From Ignavibacteriales bacterium (lineage in GTDB: Bacteria > Bacteroidota > Ignavibacteria > Ignavibacteriales > Ignavibacteriaceae), in the NCBI GenBank assembly GCA_016700155.1, contig CP065001.1, forward strand, positions 496,001 to 560,000: a DNA stretch of 64,000 nucleotides, read 5' to 3'. Below are positions 33,420-42,406 of this stretch, one piece after another. The position numbers and the translations under genes were made by a program. The stretch's first letter is position 1; the number at the start of each line of letters is the position of its first letter. Below the pieces are notes generated by a model. That model was given only the letters and a program-made list of their open reading frames with translations. It searched no databases and was not told where the DNA came from.

Positions 33420-35291
33420 TCAATTTTCATGTTTCTTCCCAAACTCTGGATCAACTTTAACAAACAATGCCATCATAAAACATGGAATGGTTGATATACA
33501 CACCCATACAAAAAAGCTTTTGTAACCAATCAACTCCTGCAGCCATCCGCTGAACATTCCAGGAAGCATCATCCCGAGAGCCATTATTCCTGTCGCGATA
33601 GCATAGTGGGAAGTTTTATGTTCGCCATCCGATATATAAATAAGATAAAGCAAGAACGCAGTGAAACCAAATCCATATCCAAATTGTTCTATGGCAACAC
33701 AAACATTTATTAATATAAAATCAGCGGGTTGAGTGAAAGATAGAAAAACATACACAAGGTCGGGAATATTGATAGCAGCTATCATCCACCACATCCAGTA
33801 TTTTAAACCGTTGCGTGATGCTACTACTCCGCCAAGTATTCCTCCGGCTGCAAGTGCTGCAACACCAACGGTTCCATATACAAAGCCTACCTGACCAGTG
33901 GTGAGATTCAATCCGCCTTTTGAAAAGTTATCCAATAAAAAAGGAGCTGCTAATTTTACAAGTTGTGCTTCTGCAAAACGGTATAAAAGGATAAATCCAA
34001 TTGCTGCAATAACATTTTTCTTTTTGAAAAAGATGACAAACGTAGAAAAAAAGTTTCTGAATAATTCCGGTGTATTGGAAATACTCCTTTTATAATCTTC
34101 TGCTGGATGAGGAAGCATAATTTTGTGGTAAACAAAAAAAGCGATGAACATAACCGCAAGCAGATAAAATGAAATCGACCACGCCGAAGTTATGTTTCCT
34201 GATTGAACAGTAAACTCAGCATCAGTTGACTCACTAAGTTTATGATCTAATTGTATTAATACTGCGGCAGGTTTATTAAAGTTATTTTTGTTGAATGAAT
34301 ATCTTCCACTGCTGACAAGTGAAATACTTTTGTCACCGGAAGTCTGATCAACATGAACAATTAACTCATCCTGCTCATTATCAAACTTTGATATGCCAAT
34401 CCAAACCAAAGCAATATTACCTGTGGAATCAGTTTGTTCTACATTAAATTTATTTTCACCGAAATTATTCCTAAGAAATTCTTCAAGAGGGATGACAAAA
34501 TGTTTTCTAAACCAGGATGGTTCTGCTTCTAAATTTGTTCCGGTATTTGTAGTCGCAATGGGCTTTTCAGTAAAATTATTTTCTTCATTCCAGTTCTTTG
34601 CAAACGAAATCAATGAATCAGCGTAAGACGATGGAACATTTTTATAATTTAATTTTATTTCTGAAACCGAGGTGAGTATCCGAAAATCTTTTAACGTCGA
34701 ATCATTCTTTGCGACGAATGATTCAGCATCTATATGTTGAATAACACTAACTGAGTCGGCATTAACCGTTATTGTTGTTTTGAATCCCGAACTACTTTCC
34801 AGATAACCGGCGAAAATTATAAGGATACCCTGTCCGAAGATCATTGCGAACCTGTAAAACAAACTTCTTATCCCTACAAAAAATGCCTGCTGGTGTTTTG
34901 ATAAACCAAGCATATAAAATCCATCAGCCGCGATGTCGTGAGTTGCTGAACTAAATGCAACTAACCAGAAGAATATTAATGTGTATCTAAAAAAATCAGG
35001 AGCGGGAATGCTTAAGCCGATAGCTCCGAAAGAAACTCCGATGACTAACTGCATACTTATCGTCCAGAATCTTTTCGTTGATATGTTATCAACAATCGGA
35101 CTCCACAATGGTTTTATAACCCACGGTAGGTATAACCAGCTTGTATATAATGCAATGTCTGTGTTTGAAATACCGAGCCGCTTATACATTATAACTGAGA
35201 TAGTCATAACTGCTACATAAGGCAGTCCTTCAGCAAAATACAGTGATGGTATCCAACTCCAAGGATTTTTTTGCCTGCTTTTGCTCATCAT
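33420..35291 (-). CDS. AmpG-like MFS muropeptide transporter with a periplasmic insert
   Basis: A 623-residue major-facilitator protein, about 200 residues longer than a typical AmpG. The start region (SWIPSLYFAEGLPYVAVMTI, then LYLPWVIKPLWSP) is that of AmpG, which imports anhydromuropeptides. About five helices precede residue 165. From about 165 to 368 lies a hydrophilic, strand-rich segment, then the helix SFYLLAVMFIAFFVYHK and the remaining helices. Topology puts this insert in the periplasmic loop between TM5 and TM6. The ATG overlaps the stop of the kinase gene (ATGA). The substrate is inferred from family and neighbours, not shown. Confidence 0.85.
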   Translation of the reverse strand: MMSKSRQKNPWSWIPSLYFAEGLPYVAVMTISVIMYKRLGISNTDIALYTSWLYLPWVIKPLWSPIVDNISTKRFWTISMQLVIGVSFGAIGLSIPAPDFFRYTLIFFWLVAFSSATHDIAADGFYMLGLSKHQQAFFVGIRSLFYRFAMIFGQGILIIFAGYLESSSGFKTTITVNADSVSVIQHIDAESFVAKNDSTLKDFRILTSVSEIKLNYKNVPSSYADSLISFAKNWNEENNFTEKPIATTNTGTNLEAEPSWFRKHFVIPLEEFLRNNFGENKFNVEQTDSTGNIALVWIGISKFDNEQDELIVHVDQTSGDKSISLVSSGRYSFNKNNFNKPAAVLIQLDHKLSESTDAEFTVQSGNITSAWSISFYLLAVMFIAFFVYHKIMLPHPAEDYKRSISNTPELFRNFFSTFVIFFKKKNVIAAIGFILLYRFAEAQLVKLAAPFLLDNFSKGGLNLTTGQVGFVYGTVGVAALAAGGILGGVVASRNGLKYWMWWMIAAINIPDLVYVFLSFTQPADFILINVCVAIEQFGYGFGFTAFLLYLIYISDGEHKTSHYAIATGIMALGMMLPGMFSGWLQELIGYKSFFVWVCISTIPCFMMALFVKVDPEFGKKHEN

Positions 35292-36250
35292 CTGCTTTCA
35301 GTTCCAATCAGCTTTTTTGCGATTAGTACTGCACCATACTCAGGAGAATGTTGAGGTTGAATTATTTTGATCCCGGGAAAATTTTCTTTGATTTTTTTCT
35401 TTAAAAGTTTTGAATAGAAATTATCATTTGAGATCAGGCTGCCGAGCAAACATATTTCAGATTCATTTGAGTTAGTAAATTTTAAATATGGAGGAATGTG
35501 ATTGACAAGTTCGTCACATCCTTCATTCAATATTTTTTGAGCGGACTTATCATTTTCATCTGCCGCCTGCAATACAAGAGGTGCAATTGAAGCTATATCA
35601 AAATTACCCGAATAAATATTCTTAATAAGTGAACCTGAATCATTAACTTTCATTGATTCAGAAATTAGTTCGTCAAGTTTTGTTTTCTCTTTTCGATTAT
35701 CCAGGAAATGTGAATAGAGTTGTAGTGCTTTTCTTCCGATAGAATAACCACTTCCTTCATCGCCAATTATTTTTCCAAATCCACCGGCTCGGAAGAAATT
35801 ATCATCCTTATCTTTCCCAAATAATATTGAGCCTGTTCCTGCAATTAGTATTGCGCCTGCTTTTCCGGTAAACGCACCTTCAAGAGTAATAACGGCATCG
35901 GTCACAATCTTTATAAATATTTTGGGAGAGTATAGTTCGTTTAACTTTTGCCTAAGAATCTTTTGTAATGATTCAGCTTCATCTGGTCTTCCAGCACCCG
36001 CAAGACCTGCAACGACTGAAATATTTTGGGTTGAGGATAAATCAACTGAGTCTATAAACTGAATAATATTGTTTAAGATCAGGTTAAAAACATTTTCTAT
36101 TCCATAAGTTGTAAGATTTGAAGCACCTGCCGAAGAGGTATGAAGAGTATTTAAGTTATCTTCCGCGAATAAAAAGTTTGTTTTAGTTCCGCCGCCGTCA
36201 ATACCAATTAAAAGATTTTTTGATTGAATTACATTTAACTTTTGCGGCAT
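35288..36250 (-). CDS. BadF-family N-acetylhexosamine kinase
   Basis: A 320-residue kinase of the BadF/BadG/BcrA/BcrD superfamily. The phosphate motif LIGIDGGGTKTNFLF is near the N-terminus, with GLAGAGRPDE, GTGSILFGKD and GFGKIIGDEGSGYSIG following. These are the features of N-acetylglucosamine and N-acetylmuramic acid kinases in this family. It is the first gene of a leftward set with AmpG-like, serine hydrolase and NagZ-like genes, which points to phosphorylation of amino sugars freed from the wall. Choice between GlcNAc and MurNAc is open. Confidence 0.88.
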   Translation of the reverse strand: MPQKLNVIQSKNLLIGIDGGGTKTNFLFAEDNLNTLHTSSAGASNLTTYGIENVFNLILNNIIQFIDSVDLSSTQNISVVAGLAGAGRPDEAESLQKILRQKLNELYSPKIFIKIVTDAVITLEGAFTGKAGAILIAGTGSILFGKDKDDNFFRAGGFGKIIGDEGSGYSIGRKALQLYSHFLDNRKEKTKLDELISESMKVNDSGSLIKNIYSGNFDIASIAPLVLQAADENDKSAQKILNEGCDELVNHIPPYLKFTNSNESEICLLGSLISNDNFYSKLLKKKIKENFPGIKIIQPQHSPEYGAVLIAKKLIGTESR

Positions 36251-36430
36251 ACTTTAACCAGGATAATTTTTGTTTTACAAAATAGAAAAAAAGCATCTGG
36301 CATAAAATACTGTGATTCTGCAAATTGAAAGCAATGTCATAGTTTCTCAGTTAAAATGCTGCTATAAATTGTCTATCTGAACATAGCTTGCCGTCAGGCA
36401 GGTTTAATTTAGATTCTTCTTCATCAAAAA

Positions 36431-36478
36431 GATCCCGAAATAAATTCGGGATGACGAGTTGTAGAATTAGGTCACCTC
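36431..36478. repeat. Right part of the MITE-like element, second copy
   Basis: A 48-base stretch aligns without gaps to 11061-11108, with about nine mismatches, including the hairpin ATCCCGAA/TTCGGGAT and the outer end GGTCAC. The left part is not recognisable. The surrounding 291-base gap (36251-36541) also holds a small CTTGCCGTCAGGCAGG palindrome near 36390-36406. No gene was seen. Confidence 0.55.
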
Positions 36479-36541
36479 AAATTTGGCTGTTCTCTTTCCA
36501 TAAATTTTTATTTATTTTGCCATCAAATAAGAGAGCAACTG

Positions 36542-38044
36542 ATGAATATGTTAGAAGAACATTTTAAACCATTCCGCGAAAATACAATCGGTTTTGATAA
36601 ATCGTTTTTAACTCCTTATGGAGAGCAAAAACTTATTTATGCAGATTGGATTGCAAGTGGAAGATTGTATGCACCGATTGAAAAAAAACTTGTTGAGACT
36701 TTCGGTCCGATGGTGGGTAACACACATTCTGAATCAAGTGTTACGGGAACATCAATGACTCTTTCTTATCATAATGCTCACAAAATTATTAAGCAGCATG
36801 TTAATGCAGGACCTGATGATGTGATAATATCTGCAGGATCAGGTATGACCGCAATGATCTGTAAGTTTCAGAGGATATTAGGATTGAAAATTCCAGAGCA
36901 GCTAAAAGGATACTTAAATCTTCCGGAAGAATTACGCCCCGTAGTTTTTATAACTCACATGGAACATCATTCAAATCAAACAACGTGGCTTGAAACCCTT
37001 GCTGATGTTGTTGTTTTGAATCCTGACCCTACCGGTCTGGTTGATGTTAACGAATTAACGAAAGAAATATCAAAATATAAAAACAGGCAATTGAAGATCG
37101 GCGCATTCACTGCTTGTTCAAATGTTACAGGTATTGAAACGCCTTACCATCAACTTGCAAAAATAATGCATGAGAATGGCGGTTACTGTTTTGTTGATTT
37201 TGCATGCTCGGCTCCTTATGCAAAAATAAATATGCATCCAGCGGACAAGCTGGAAAAACTTGATGCAATATTTTTTTCGCCGCATAAATTTTTAGGAGGA
37301 CCGGGAACAGCAGGTATTGTCATTTTCGATTCCAAACTTTATAAAAATCGTGTGCCGGACATGCCCGGCGGAGGAACTGTTGACTGGACTAATCCGTGGG
37401 GTCAGCATAAGTTTGTTTCCAACATTGAAGCAAGAGAAGACGGCGGTACACCTGCTTTTCTTCAGACGATTAAAGCTTCATTATGTATTAAGCTTAAAGA
37501 GCAAATGGATGTTTCGAAAATAAAAGAACGGGAAAAACATCTTGTCAAAATTGCATTTGACGGATTAAGAGATTTGAAAGGACTTCACATCCTTGCCGGA
37601 CATATTGAAGAGAGACTTGGAGCAATTTCATTTTATGTTGAACATATTCACTACAACCTGATCGTAAAAATTTTGAACGACAGATTTGGAATACAGGTAA
37701 GAGGCGGCTGTTCGTGTGCAGGAACTTACGGGCATTATCTGCTTCATGTCAGTCCAACTCAGTCAAAAAGAATTACGGATAAAATTAATCACGGTGATCT
37801 TTCCGAAAAACCCGGATGGGTCAGAATGTCAATTCATCCGACAATGACAGATGATGAATTGTTATTTATAGTTGATGCAATAAAAAATATTATCAAAAAT
37901 ATTTCTGATTGGGAAAAAGATTTCAGGTATGATTCATCGAAAAATGAATTTATAAATATTCATTCAAACGGAAATGAAGAGGAAAAAATTAAACATTGGT
38001 TTGAATTGAGCAATGTTAATCAACTTGCTGCTGAAGTTGATTGA
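36542..38044 (+). CDS. Class V aminotransferase, long form
   Basis: A 500-residue PLP-dependent enzyme of the cysteine desulfurase-like fold. Motifs are ITHMEHHSNQTTWLE, the PLP-binding Asp in CFVDFACSAPYAK, the lysine loop FFSPHKFLGGPG and RGGCSCAGTYG, in which a cysteine lies at the place of the SufS active loop. Such long forms are common in Bacteroidota, with unknown substrate; a sulfur-transfer role is possible but not shown. No Suf or Isc genes are near. The gene is followed after 68 bases by the cytidylate kinase-like gene on the same strand. Confidence 0.85.
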   Translation: MNMLEEHFKPFRENTIGFDKSFLTPYGEQKLIYADWIASGRLYAPIEKKLVETFGPMVGNTHSESSVTGTSMTLSYHNAHKIIKQHVNAGPDDVIISAGSGMTAMICKFQRILGLKIPEQLKGYLNLPEELRPVVFITHMEHHSNQTTWLETLADVVVLNPDPTGLVDVNELTKEISKYKNRQLKIGAFTACSNVTGIETPYHQLAKIMHENGGYCFVDFACSAPYAKINMHPADKLEKLDAIFFSPHKFLGGPGTAGIVIFDSKLYKNRVPDMPGGGTVDWTNPWGQHKFVSNIEAREDGGTPAFLQTIKASLCIKLKEQMDVSKIKEREKHLVKIAFDGLRDLKGLHILAGHIEERLGAISFYVEHIHYNLIVKILNDRFGIQVRGGCSCAGTYGHYLLHVSPTQSKRITDKINHGDLSEKPGWVRMSIHPTMTDDELLFIVDAIKNIIKNISDWEKDFRYDSSKNEFINIHSNGNEEEKIKHWFELSNVNQLAAEVD

Positions 38045-38112
38045 AACAAATATTATAAAATAGATTTTCAAAATGCGGCTAACTATTTATTAACATGATA
38101 GGAGGCTTTGAA

Positions 38113-38841
38113 ATGAAAACTATCGGGGCATACGAAAAATGCAGGCAGTATATCGAATCACATTCACATCTTAAAGACGATTCAGAGAGATACATAACCA
38201 ATCAACAGTTGCCGTTCATTACAATTTCACGCGAAACAGGTGCGGGCGCTGATGTGGTGAGCGAATTACTTGTAGAATTATTACAAACTTTTGATAAAAA
38301 GAATTCCGTTCACTGGACTGTTTTCGATAAGAATCTTATTGAAAAAGTTTTGGAAGATCATAACCTGCCTAAACTTGTCAGCAGGTATATGAGTGAAGAT
38401 AAACATTCTGATCTTAGTGCGGCTCTGCACGAAATGCTTGGGTTGCAGCCATCAAGATGGACACTTGTTCATCATACGACTAAAACAATTATTCAACTTG
38501 CACGGATTGGAAATGTGATCCTTGTCGGTAGAGGGGCTAATGTTATAACCGCTGATTTCAGGAACGCAGTTCATGTGAGATTAATATCACCGGTTGAAAA
38601 TAGAATCAATCACGTTATGGAATTCTATAATCTCAACAGGAAGGACGCATCTGAATTTATTAAAAGGGAAGACGTTGCCAGAAGAAAATATGTTCTTAGC
38701 AATTACTTTAAAGATGTTGAAGATCCCGGACAATATCATCTTGTAATAAATACCGGATTAACAGGATATGAGCATGCTTCGGAAATAATTTTTGAATTTG
38801 TAAAGAAAAAATTTTCAGAGGTGTTTTGGGAAAACGATTAA
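38113..38841 (+). CDS. Cytidylate kinase-like family protein
   Basis: About 242 residues. ATG 38113 was chosen since a perfect AGGAGG lies at 38100-38105, inside the frame of the earlier ATG at 38095. The P-loop region is FITISRETGAGADVVSELL; the lysine of a standard Walker A is not at its usual place, as in other members of this cytidylate-kinase-like family. The motif LVGRGANVI and the basic REDVARRKY are also family-like. The substrate is unknown and it may not be a nucleotide kinase. It may be co-transcribed with the upstream aminotransferase. Confidence 0.83.
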   Translation: MKTIGAYEKCRQYIESHSHLKDDSERYITNQQLPFITISRETGAGADVVSELLVELLQTFDKKNSVHWTVFDKNLIEKVLEDHNLPKLVSRYMSEDKHSDLSAALHEMLGLQPSRWTLVHHTTKTIIQLARIGNVILVGRGANVITADFRNAVHVRLISPVENRINHVMEFYNLNRKDASEFIKREDVARRKYVLSNYFKDVEDPGQYHLVINTGLTGYEHASEIIFEFVKKKFSEVFWEND

Positions 38842-38853
38842 AAAATTTAAAAA

Positions 38854-40461
38854 TTATTTTATCCTGAAATCCCGAATGATTCTGTCAACTTCTGATCTGG
38901 ATATTCCTGTTCCGTATTTAACATCTTTCTCTGTCGTTTGTTGAACAGGTGTATCTTTCTTAACCTGTGGTTTGAATGGTTCGGAAATAATTTTATTTCC
39001 AGCCCGTGCTTTTAATCTTTCCTCAATCTCCTTCATAAAACTGCCGGATGAAGAAAATGTTTTTGCAGATTTCGTTTTTGAAAATGATGTGACACTTTGC
39101 CCTTTGTTAATCGGCTCGGTTTCAAATGCCAGGCTTTTAATATTCATCAAGTGTTTAGCACTCACGTTATCTGAGATAATTGAACCGCCCCATGTTCCGG
39201 GTCCTAAAGTCATTGATGGTGTTAACGATGTTGTATAACCTACAGCGCCGATTGATCCCACGGTATTAACTAGAATTCTGAATGCGGGTTTTTCAAGTGC
39301 GAATTTCATGATTATCGGTTCATCGTTTGAATGAATAACCATTGTGTGTCCAATACCACCAAACTTTAAAAGTTCAATACATTTGTGACACCCCTCTAGC
39401 CAGCCGTCAACCGTGTAAAATGCAAGTACCGGAGAAAGTTTCTCCATTGATAATGGTTCTTTTCTTCCGACATCATAACAGGTTGCGACTAAAACTTTTG
39501 TTCCATCAGGAACTCTGAATCCTGCTAAGTCCGCAATAAATTTTGCAGGCTTGCCGACTATATCAGGATTTATTCTGAAATCTTTTTGAACGACGTTTGC
39601 AAGTTTTTCTTTTTCATCAGCATTGACAAAATAACAGCCTTGTGATTTTGCTTCTTCAATTACTTTTTCTTTTAAAGGAAGATCAACAATCATTGCCTGC
39701 TCGGATGAACACAAAGTACCGTTATCGAATGTTGTCCCGTAAATAATATCTGCGACAGCTTTTTTGTAATCTGCTGTTCGTTCAATGAATGCCGGAACGT
39801 TTCCTGAACCAACTCCATAAGCGGGTTTTCCTGAACTGTACGCTGCTTTCACCATTGGATTGCTTCCTGTCGCAAGAATAACAGCAATCAATTTATCATG
39901 CATCAAAGCTTCGGTTCCTTCGATAGTTGGATTTTGCATGCATTGAATTAATCCCGCAGGCGCACCAGCTTCTATTGAAGCATCGGACAAAATTTTCAAT
40001 GCTTCGTAAGTGCAGTTTGCAGTTCTTGGATGAGGACTTGCCACGATTGCATTTCTGCATTTTAAAGATATCAGCGCTTTGTACATTGCAGTAGATGTAG
40101 GATTGGTTGATGGAACTAACGCGCAGACAACTCCCATTGGTACAGCAATCTTTATAACTTTTCCGTTTTCTGCTATATCAATTATTCCGGCTGATTTTAA
40201 ATCTTTTACAGACTCATAAACATTTTTAGTAGCGAACCTGTTCTTGATAATTTTATCTTCATACTTACCAAAGCCGCTTTCCTCAACTGCAAGCTTAGCA
40301 AGTTTTTCTGAAGCTAAATATCCGGCTTCTGCCATCGCTTTAATTATCTTATCAACTTGTTCCTGTGAAAAATCTTTGAACAGTTGTTGAGCTTCATAAG
40401 CTTTTTTTGCTAGGGTTCTGGCTTCCTGGATTGAAGCGAGGTCTTTATCAAGATTCATCAT
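38854..40461 (-). CDS. CoA-acylating aldehyde dehydrogenase with a C-terminal extension
   Basis: About 535 residues. ATG 40461 was preferred to the longer frame (40512), which adds a stretch that does not look like the family. It converts aldehydes to acyl-CoA with NAD+. The body resembles EutE/PduP and the N-terminal half of AdhE: ALVPSTNPTSTAMYKAL, GSNPMVKAAYSSGKPAYG, and the catalytic Cys in NGTLCSSEQA. After the catalytic domain (to about residue 460) comes a polar linker rich in Ser, Lys, Pro and Thr. It ends in an amphipathic helix, ISRSEVDRIIRDFRIK. Such tails carry enzymes into bacterial microcompartments. No shell gene is in the window. Confidence 0.88.
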   Translation of the reverse strand: MMNLDKDLASIQEARTLAKKAYEAQQLFKDFSQEQVDKIIKAMAEAGYLASEKLAKLAVEESGFGKYEDKIIKNRFATKNVYESVKDLKSAGIIDIAENGKVIKIAVPMGVVCALVPSTNPTSTAMYKALISLKCRNAIVASPHPRTANCTYEALKILSDASIEAGAPAGLIQCMQNPTIEGTEALMHDKLIAVILATGSNPMVKAAYSSGKPAYGVGSGNVPAFIERTADYKKAVADIIYGTTFDNGTLCSSEQAMIVDLPLKEKVIEEAKSQGCYFVNADEKEKLANVVQKDFRINPDIVGKPAKFIADLAGFRVPDGTKVLVATCYDVGRKEPLSMEKLSPVLAFYTVDGWLEGCHKCIELLKFGGIGHTMVIHSNDEPIIMKFALEKPAFRILVNTVGSIGAVGYTTSLTPSMTLGPGTWGGSIISDNVSAKHLMNIKSLAFETEPINKGQSVTSFSKTKSAKTFSSSGSFMKEIEERLKARAGNKIISEPFKPQVKKDTPVQQTTEKDVKYGTGISRSEVDRIIRDFRIK

Positions 40462-40542
40462 ACTGCCTTTATTAATCGGACAGAATATAGTTATAGCATC
40501 TTGAAGTTTCAATCAGTTGAGTTACAAAAGGTCAGCTTTAAA

Positions 40543-41292
40543 TTAAAGAATGGATTTGAGTTTGGTTAAACCAGTTTTACTTACGGGAAGGTGTTTTTCA
40601 TTTTTCAGAATAATTCTGTATGAATCTTTTTCATGAAGTTCAAGATGTTTTATTGAATCAATGTTTATTATGTATGATCTGTGAATCCTTATAAACATAT
40701 TTTCGTCAAGATGATCTTCAAAAAATTTCATTGTCTTTTGTTTTAGATATTTACTTTCATCAGTATAGATCATTACATAATCGTCCTGTGCTTCGATAAA
40801 CTTGATACGGTCAACAGGGACGATATTTATTTTAGGTCCATCCTTAATTACAACTCTTTCAAGCTTTTCCTCTTTCTGATCATTATGGTCAATCAGACTT
40901 TTTATAACTGCTTTTTGCTGGAACCTGTCCCGCAAATGTATGAATGATTTATCAAGGGCTTCCCTGAATCTCTCTTCAGAAAATGGTTTAAGAATATAAT
41001 CCGCGGCGTTAACTTCAAAAGCTTTAATTGCAAAATGATCATAAGCAGTTGTGAAAATTATAACAGGAGGATCTTCGATAAGTTCAAGCATTTCAAACCC
41101 GGTTATTTTTGGCATCTGAATATCAAGAAAAACTATGTCGGGTTTTTCTTCAGCAATTACTTTTATTGCGTCGAAGCCGTTTGAACATTCACCGATAATT
41201 TCGATATGCGGATAAGCTGCTAAATAACCTTTGGTTATCTGCCGGGCAAGACTTTCATCATCAACAATTAATACGCGGATTTTATCTGACAT
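40543..41292 (-). CDS. LytTR response regulator
   Basis: A 249-residue regulator with an N-terminal receiver domain (VLIVDDES, phospho-acceptor Asp57 in IVFLDIQMP, TAYDHFAIKAFEVNAADYILKPF) and a C-terminal LytTR DNA-binding domain (FIEAQDDYVMIYTDESKYL, FIRIHRSYIINIDSI). It probably binds direct repeats upstream of its target genes as a dimer. The histidine kinase gene lies 35 bases upstream on the same strand, and a LiaF-like gene precedes that. It is the last gene of the three-gene set. Confidence 0.95.
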   Translation of the reverse strand: MSDKIRVLIVDDESLARQITKGYLAAYPHIEIIGECSNGFDAIKVIAEEKPDIVFLDIQMPKITGFEMLELIEDPPVIIFTTAYDHFAIKAFEVNAADYILKPFSEERFREALDKSFIHLRDRFQQKAVIKSLIDHNDQKEEKLERVVIKDGPKINIVPVDRIKFIEAQDDYVMIYTDESKYLKQKTMKFFEDHLDENMFIRIHRSYIINIDSIKHLELHEKDSYRIILKNEKHLPVSKTGLTKLKSIL

Positions 41293-41327
41293 TTTACTTT
41301 ATGATTAAGAGCAGGTTACACAATTCA

Positions 41328-42392
41328 TTAAATAACATTTTCACCAAGCGGAATATATAAAATTACGCTGAATGTTTTTTCGTCCTTTTTTACTTCGATA
41401 AGATTATTCTGATGGTAGAGAAGCTCAAGTCTGTTTTTAATATTCTGAATACCAACACCGGCGCCTTTTTTAGCAATTGCTGTGGGATCAAAATTATTTT
41501 CAAGTGTCAACTTTAAAAAATTATTTTCAATCACACTGTTCATTTTCAATGTTACTTTTTCAAGTGTTTCATATACAGCATGCTTTATTGCGTTCTCAAA
41601 CAGTGGCTGTAATATCATATTCGGTACAGGAATAGATTTTGTATCCTCTGCAAGTTCTTCGATGTATTCAAACTTATCTTCAAATCTTATCTTTTCTATC
41701 TCAAGATAAAGACGGATGTTCTTTAACTCTTCACTTAGCTTATTTGTCTGACGAACGTTGTTAGCGAGTGTATATCTTAAAAAGTCAGCAAGTTTCAGAA
41801 TCATTTCCTTGGCTTTTGAGGGATCAAGTGTTGTTAAAGCGCTCATTGAGTTTAGACTGTTGAAGATAAAATGAGGATTAATCTGAAATTTAAGTGATTT
41901 TAATTCAGCTTCGGTAACAAGATTGCGAAGGTCCGCTTCACGCAAAATTCTTTCATGAAATCCAGTGTAATAAATTATGATATAGTAAAGAGATGTTATA
42001 AGAAAATAAATCAGAAGCCCTATAATAAAACGCCAGCTTAAGGTACTGTAAAAGAAAGTCGAATATGTTTCACCTAAACCAAGAGTTGCAGTAATAAAAT
42101 AATAGCCTGTGATAAGCCATATTGTGGATGCAAGTACACTGCCGGTAAGATGCGCTAAAAATATTTTCCCGACTTTGTTAGATTCAAAGGAAATAAACCT
42201 TGCCGGATACCAGAAGCTTAGCCCAAGAAAACTAAGTATAAAATTAAATACGAAACTATCGGCTAAGGCAGTGCTGAGAGTTGTTCCGATTACAAGGTAA
42301 AGCAGTAAAGCATAAACGACAGACAGCGAAACCCAGAATAGCAGGTATAAATAAACACTTCGGAAATTTTTTAATAACGGGTTACTTAGCAT
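41328..42392 (-). CDS. Sensor histidine kinase, LytS/YehU type
   Basis: A 354-residue membrane kinase. About four to five membrane helices lie in residues 15-145, with no large extracellular domain. The His_kinase motif is FQINPHFIFNSLNSMSALT (His174). The ATPase part is seen in PNMILQPLFENAIKHAVYE and GAGVGIQNIKNRLELLY. Lack of a sensory domain suggests that the signal is sensed in the membrane or comes from the LiaF-like protein encoded upstream. It forms a pair with the LytTR regulator downstream. Confidence 0.94.
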   Translation of the reverse strand: MLSNPLLKNFRSVYLYLLFWVSLSVVYALLLYLVIGTTLSTALADSFVFNFILSFLGLSFWYPARFISFESNKVGKIFLAHLTGSVLASTIWLITGYYFITATLGLGETYSTFFYSTLSWRFIIGLLIYFLITSLYYIIIYYTGFHERILREADLRNLVTEAELKSLKFQINPHFIFNSLNSMSALTTLDPSKAKEMILKLADFLRYTLANNVRQTNKLSEELKNIRLYLEIEKIRFEDKFEYIEELAEDTKSIPVPNMILQPLFENAIKHAVYETLEKVTLKMNSVIENNFLKLTLENNFDPTAIAKKGAGVGIQNIKNRLELLYHQNNLIEVKKDEKTFSVILYIPLGENVI

Positions 42393-42406
42393 AAGTCCGG
42401 TTTAAG

